Below, piece by piece: positions 59,555 to 64,000 of a stretch of DNA of 64,000 nucleotides. Under the pieces are notes generated by a model. That model had not been told where the DNA came from. It saw only the letters and a program-made list of their open reading frames with translations, and made no database searches. The stretch lies in NCBI GenBank assembly GCA_029204225.1, contig CM055101.1, positions 60,903,340-60,967,339 of the forward strand, given 5' to 3'. Position numbers and translations under genes: made by a program. The DNA is from Diphasiastrum complanatum. Taxonomy: Eukaryota > Streptophyta > Lycopodiopsida > Lycopodiales > Lycopodiaceae. Position 1 is the stretch's first letter; every line of letters begins with the position of its first letter.

Positions 59555-60096
59555 ATGTCAAGAAGTATAGGTTGATGCCACTCCCATTCATTGTGATAAT
59601 TTGACTTGCATACAGATAGCTAAGGACCCAATCTTTCATGCTCGTACTAAACATACAGAAGTTTACTATCGCATTATTCATGATAAAGTCTAGGCAAAGG
59701 AAATGGAACTTATCTATGTACCCACAAATGAGCAGGTTATGGATAATGTGATAAAGGGACTTAGCAAAGAAACATCTAGAAAATTTAGAGGTTGGGGTTT
59801 AGCCTAACCAACTAGTGATTAAGGAGTAATGTAGGAGATTGAGTGGAAGTTCACAAGGCCCACGTGAGTAGGGTAGTACCTACCGAGATATTGCCTATAG
59901 GGCACTTCAAGACTTGGTCTTATTCTCTTTCACTTGTAGTTGTTGTAATTTAGTTGATAGATGAGAGTGTGCCTACTTCAGGGTTTTGTGTGCTCTTATG
60001 TGAATGCTTCTATAGTCTCTTGTTGTTGTGGAGTTGGGGTTGCAAGTGTGTTAGACGACTAACAACCTTCACACTTAAGCTGAAAATCTTCCTACA
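59555..60096 (+). mobile_element. copia 3' end: RNase H tail and 3' LTR
   Basis: Frame pieces DATPIHCDNLTCIQIAKDPI and FHARTKHTEVYYRIIHDKV, then ELIYVPTNEQVMDNVIKGLS, are the RNase H C-terminus. The LTR 59830-60096 (267 bp) has terminal inverted TGTAGGA...TCCTACA. The 5' part of the element is absent. Confidence 0.75.
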
Positions 60097-60222
60097 ATAT
60101 ATTCATAGTCCATCAATCAAATATGAGTTAACACTTTCATTGCAGATTTTAAAGTATTTTATGATTCAAGGGATAGATAAGCACTGAGAACACGGAAACA
60201 TTTGACCAGGTAATGTGTACAG
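60097..60222. other. end of intron 8
   Basis: Sequence before exon 9, acceptor GTGTACAG. Confidence 0.7.
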
Positions 60223-60317
60223 GATGGAGAAAGCAACCTCAACTTGTCTTGCTTGACCACGGATTGTACAAGACACTTGATCCCTCTATTCGATCCCATT
60301 ATGCTGGGCTTTGGAAG
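60223..60317 (+). CDS. ABC1K: ABC1 kinase exon 9: DHG motif
   Basis: Completes Gly397 and encodes WRKQPQLVLLDHGLYKTLDP then SIRSHYAGLWK, to residue 428. LLDHGLY is the ABC1-family equivalent of the kinase DFG motif, with Asp408 as the metal ligand. Donor AAG/GTGTGT. The next exon, expected to begin near ALxxxD, is not in the remaining 3.7 kb, so the gene runs off the right edge. Confidence 0.92.

Positions 60318-64000
<3,683 letters not shown>

Overview
This window looks like nuclear DNA of a land plant with a large, repeat-rich genome. The evidence is GT-AG introns of up to about 22 kb, chromodomain Ty3/gypsy and Ty1/copia LTR retrotransposons primed with initiator tRNA-Met, BED-finger hAT transposons, non-LTR retrotransposons, and very long CT/GA microsatellites. 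A fern or other seed-free or gymnosperm-like lineage is my guess from intron size and repeat style. I cannot place the species.

One host gene organises the window. Nine exons on the plus strand, at 3006-3351, 18550-18704, 40414-40539, 40963-41058, 46871-46971, 47174-47210, 47819-48037, 48303-48411 and 60223-60317, join in one open frame of 428 codons. They encode an ABC1/UbiB-type atypical kinase of the plant ATH9 / animal ADCK1 kind. The KxGQ motif, alanine-rich loop, VAVK lysine, HCDPHAAN catalytic loop and DHG metal-binding motif are all present. The gene continues past the right edge. Only about 1.3 kb of more than 57 kb is coding; introns 1, 2, 4 and 8 (15.2, 21.7, 5.8 and 11.8 kb) hold nearly all the mobile DNA.

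Layout: 1-3005 is upstream sequence with an unidentified coding-like stretch, a fold-back repeat, CT/GA tracts and a 68-bp tandem repeat carrying GGGCCCAAAA boxes. Intron 1 holds a gypsy fragment, a gypsy element at 5825-11696 (duplication CTATT), gag and copia scraps, and a deleted gypsy element at 13258-18112 (duplication AAGGG). Intron 2 holds a multi-exon hAT pseudogene (24088-20812), a deleted young copia element at 25401-29098 (duplication GAGGA), a second hAT remnant, an LTR, and a LINE split by a near-complete copia element at 31591-36513 (duplication AAGAG), then further LINE pieces. Intron 4 has a TTCGAA/GATTCG-rich hAT-like miniature element, an LTR scrap, an ORF1-only LINE derivative and a gypsy RT fragment. 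Intron 8 has two decayed copia elements, a gypsy integrase scrap, a SufE pseudogene fragment, two more ORF1-only elements and the 3' end of another copia element. Intron 9 holds a row of three LINE copies in one orientation.

The most unusual signals concern the non-LTR elements. Several unrelated-looking microsatellites are the 3' tails of retrotransposons ending in TTAATAAAGC plus (TTC)n or (TC)n. Just before the tail lies a short hairpin whose stem is kept by paired changes in one copy. Three elements share that 3' end but encode only an L1-ORF1-like coiled-coil/RNA-binding protein, like the half-L1 (HAL1) elements of mammals. All assignments come from reading the sequence and recalled family motifs; no database search was run.
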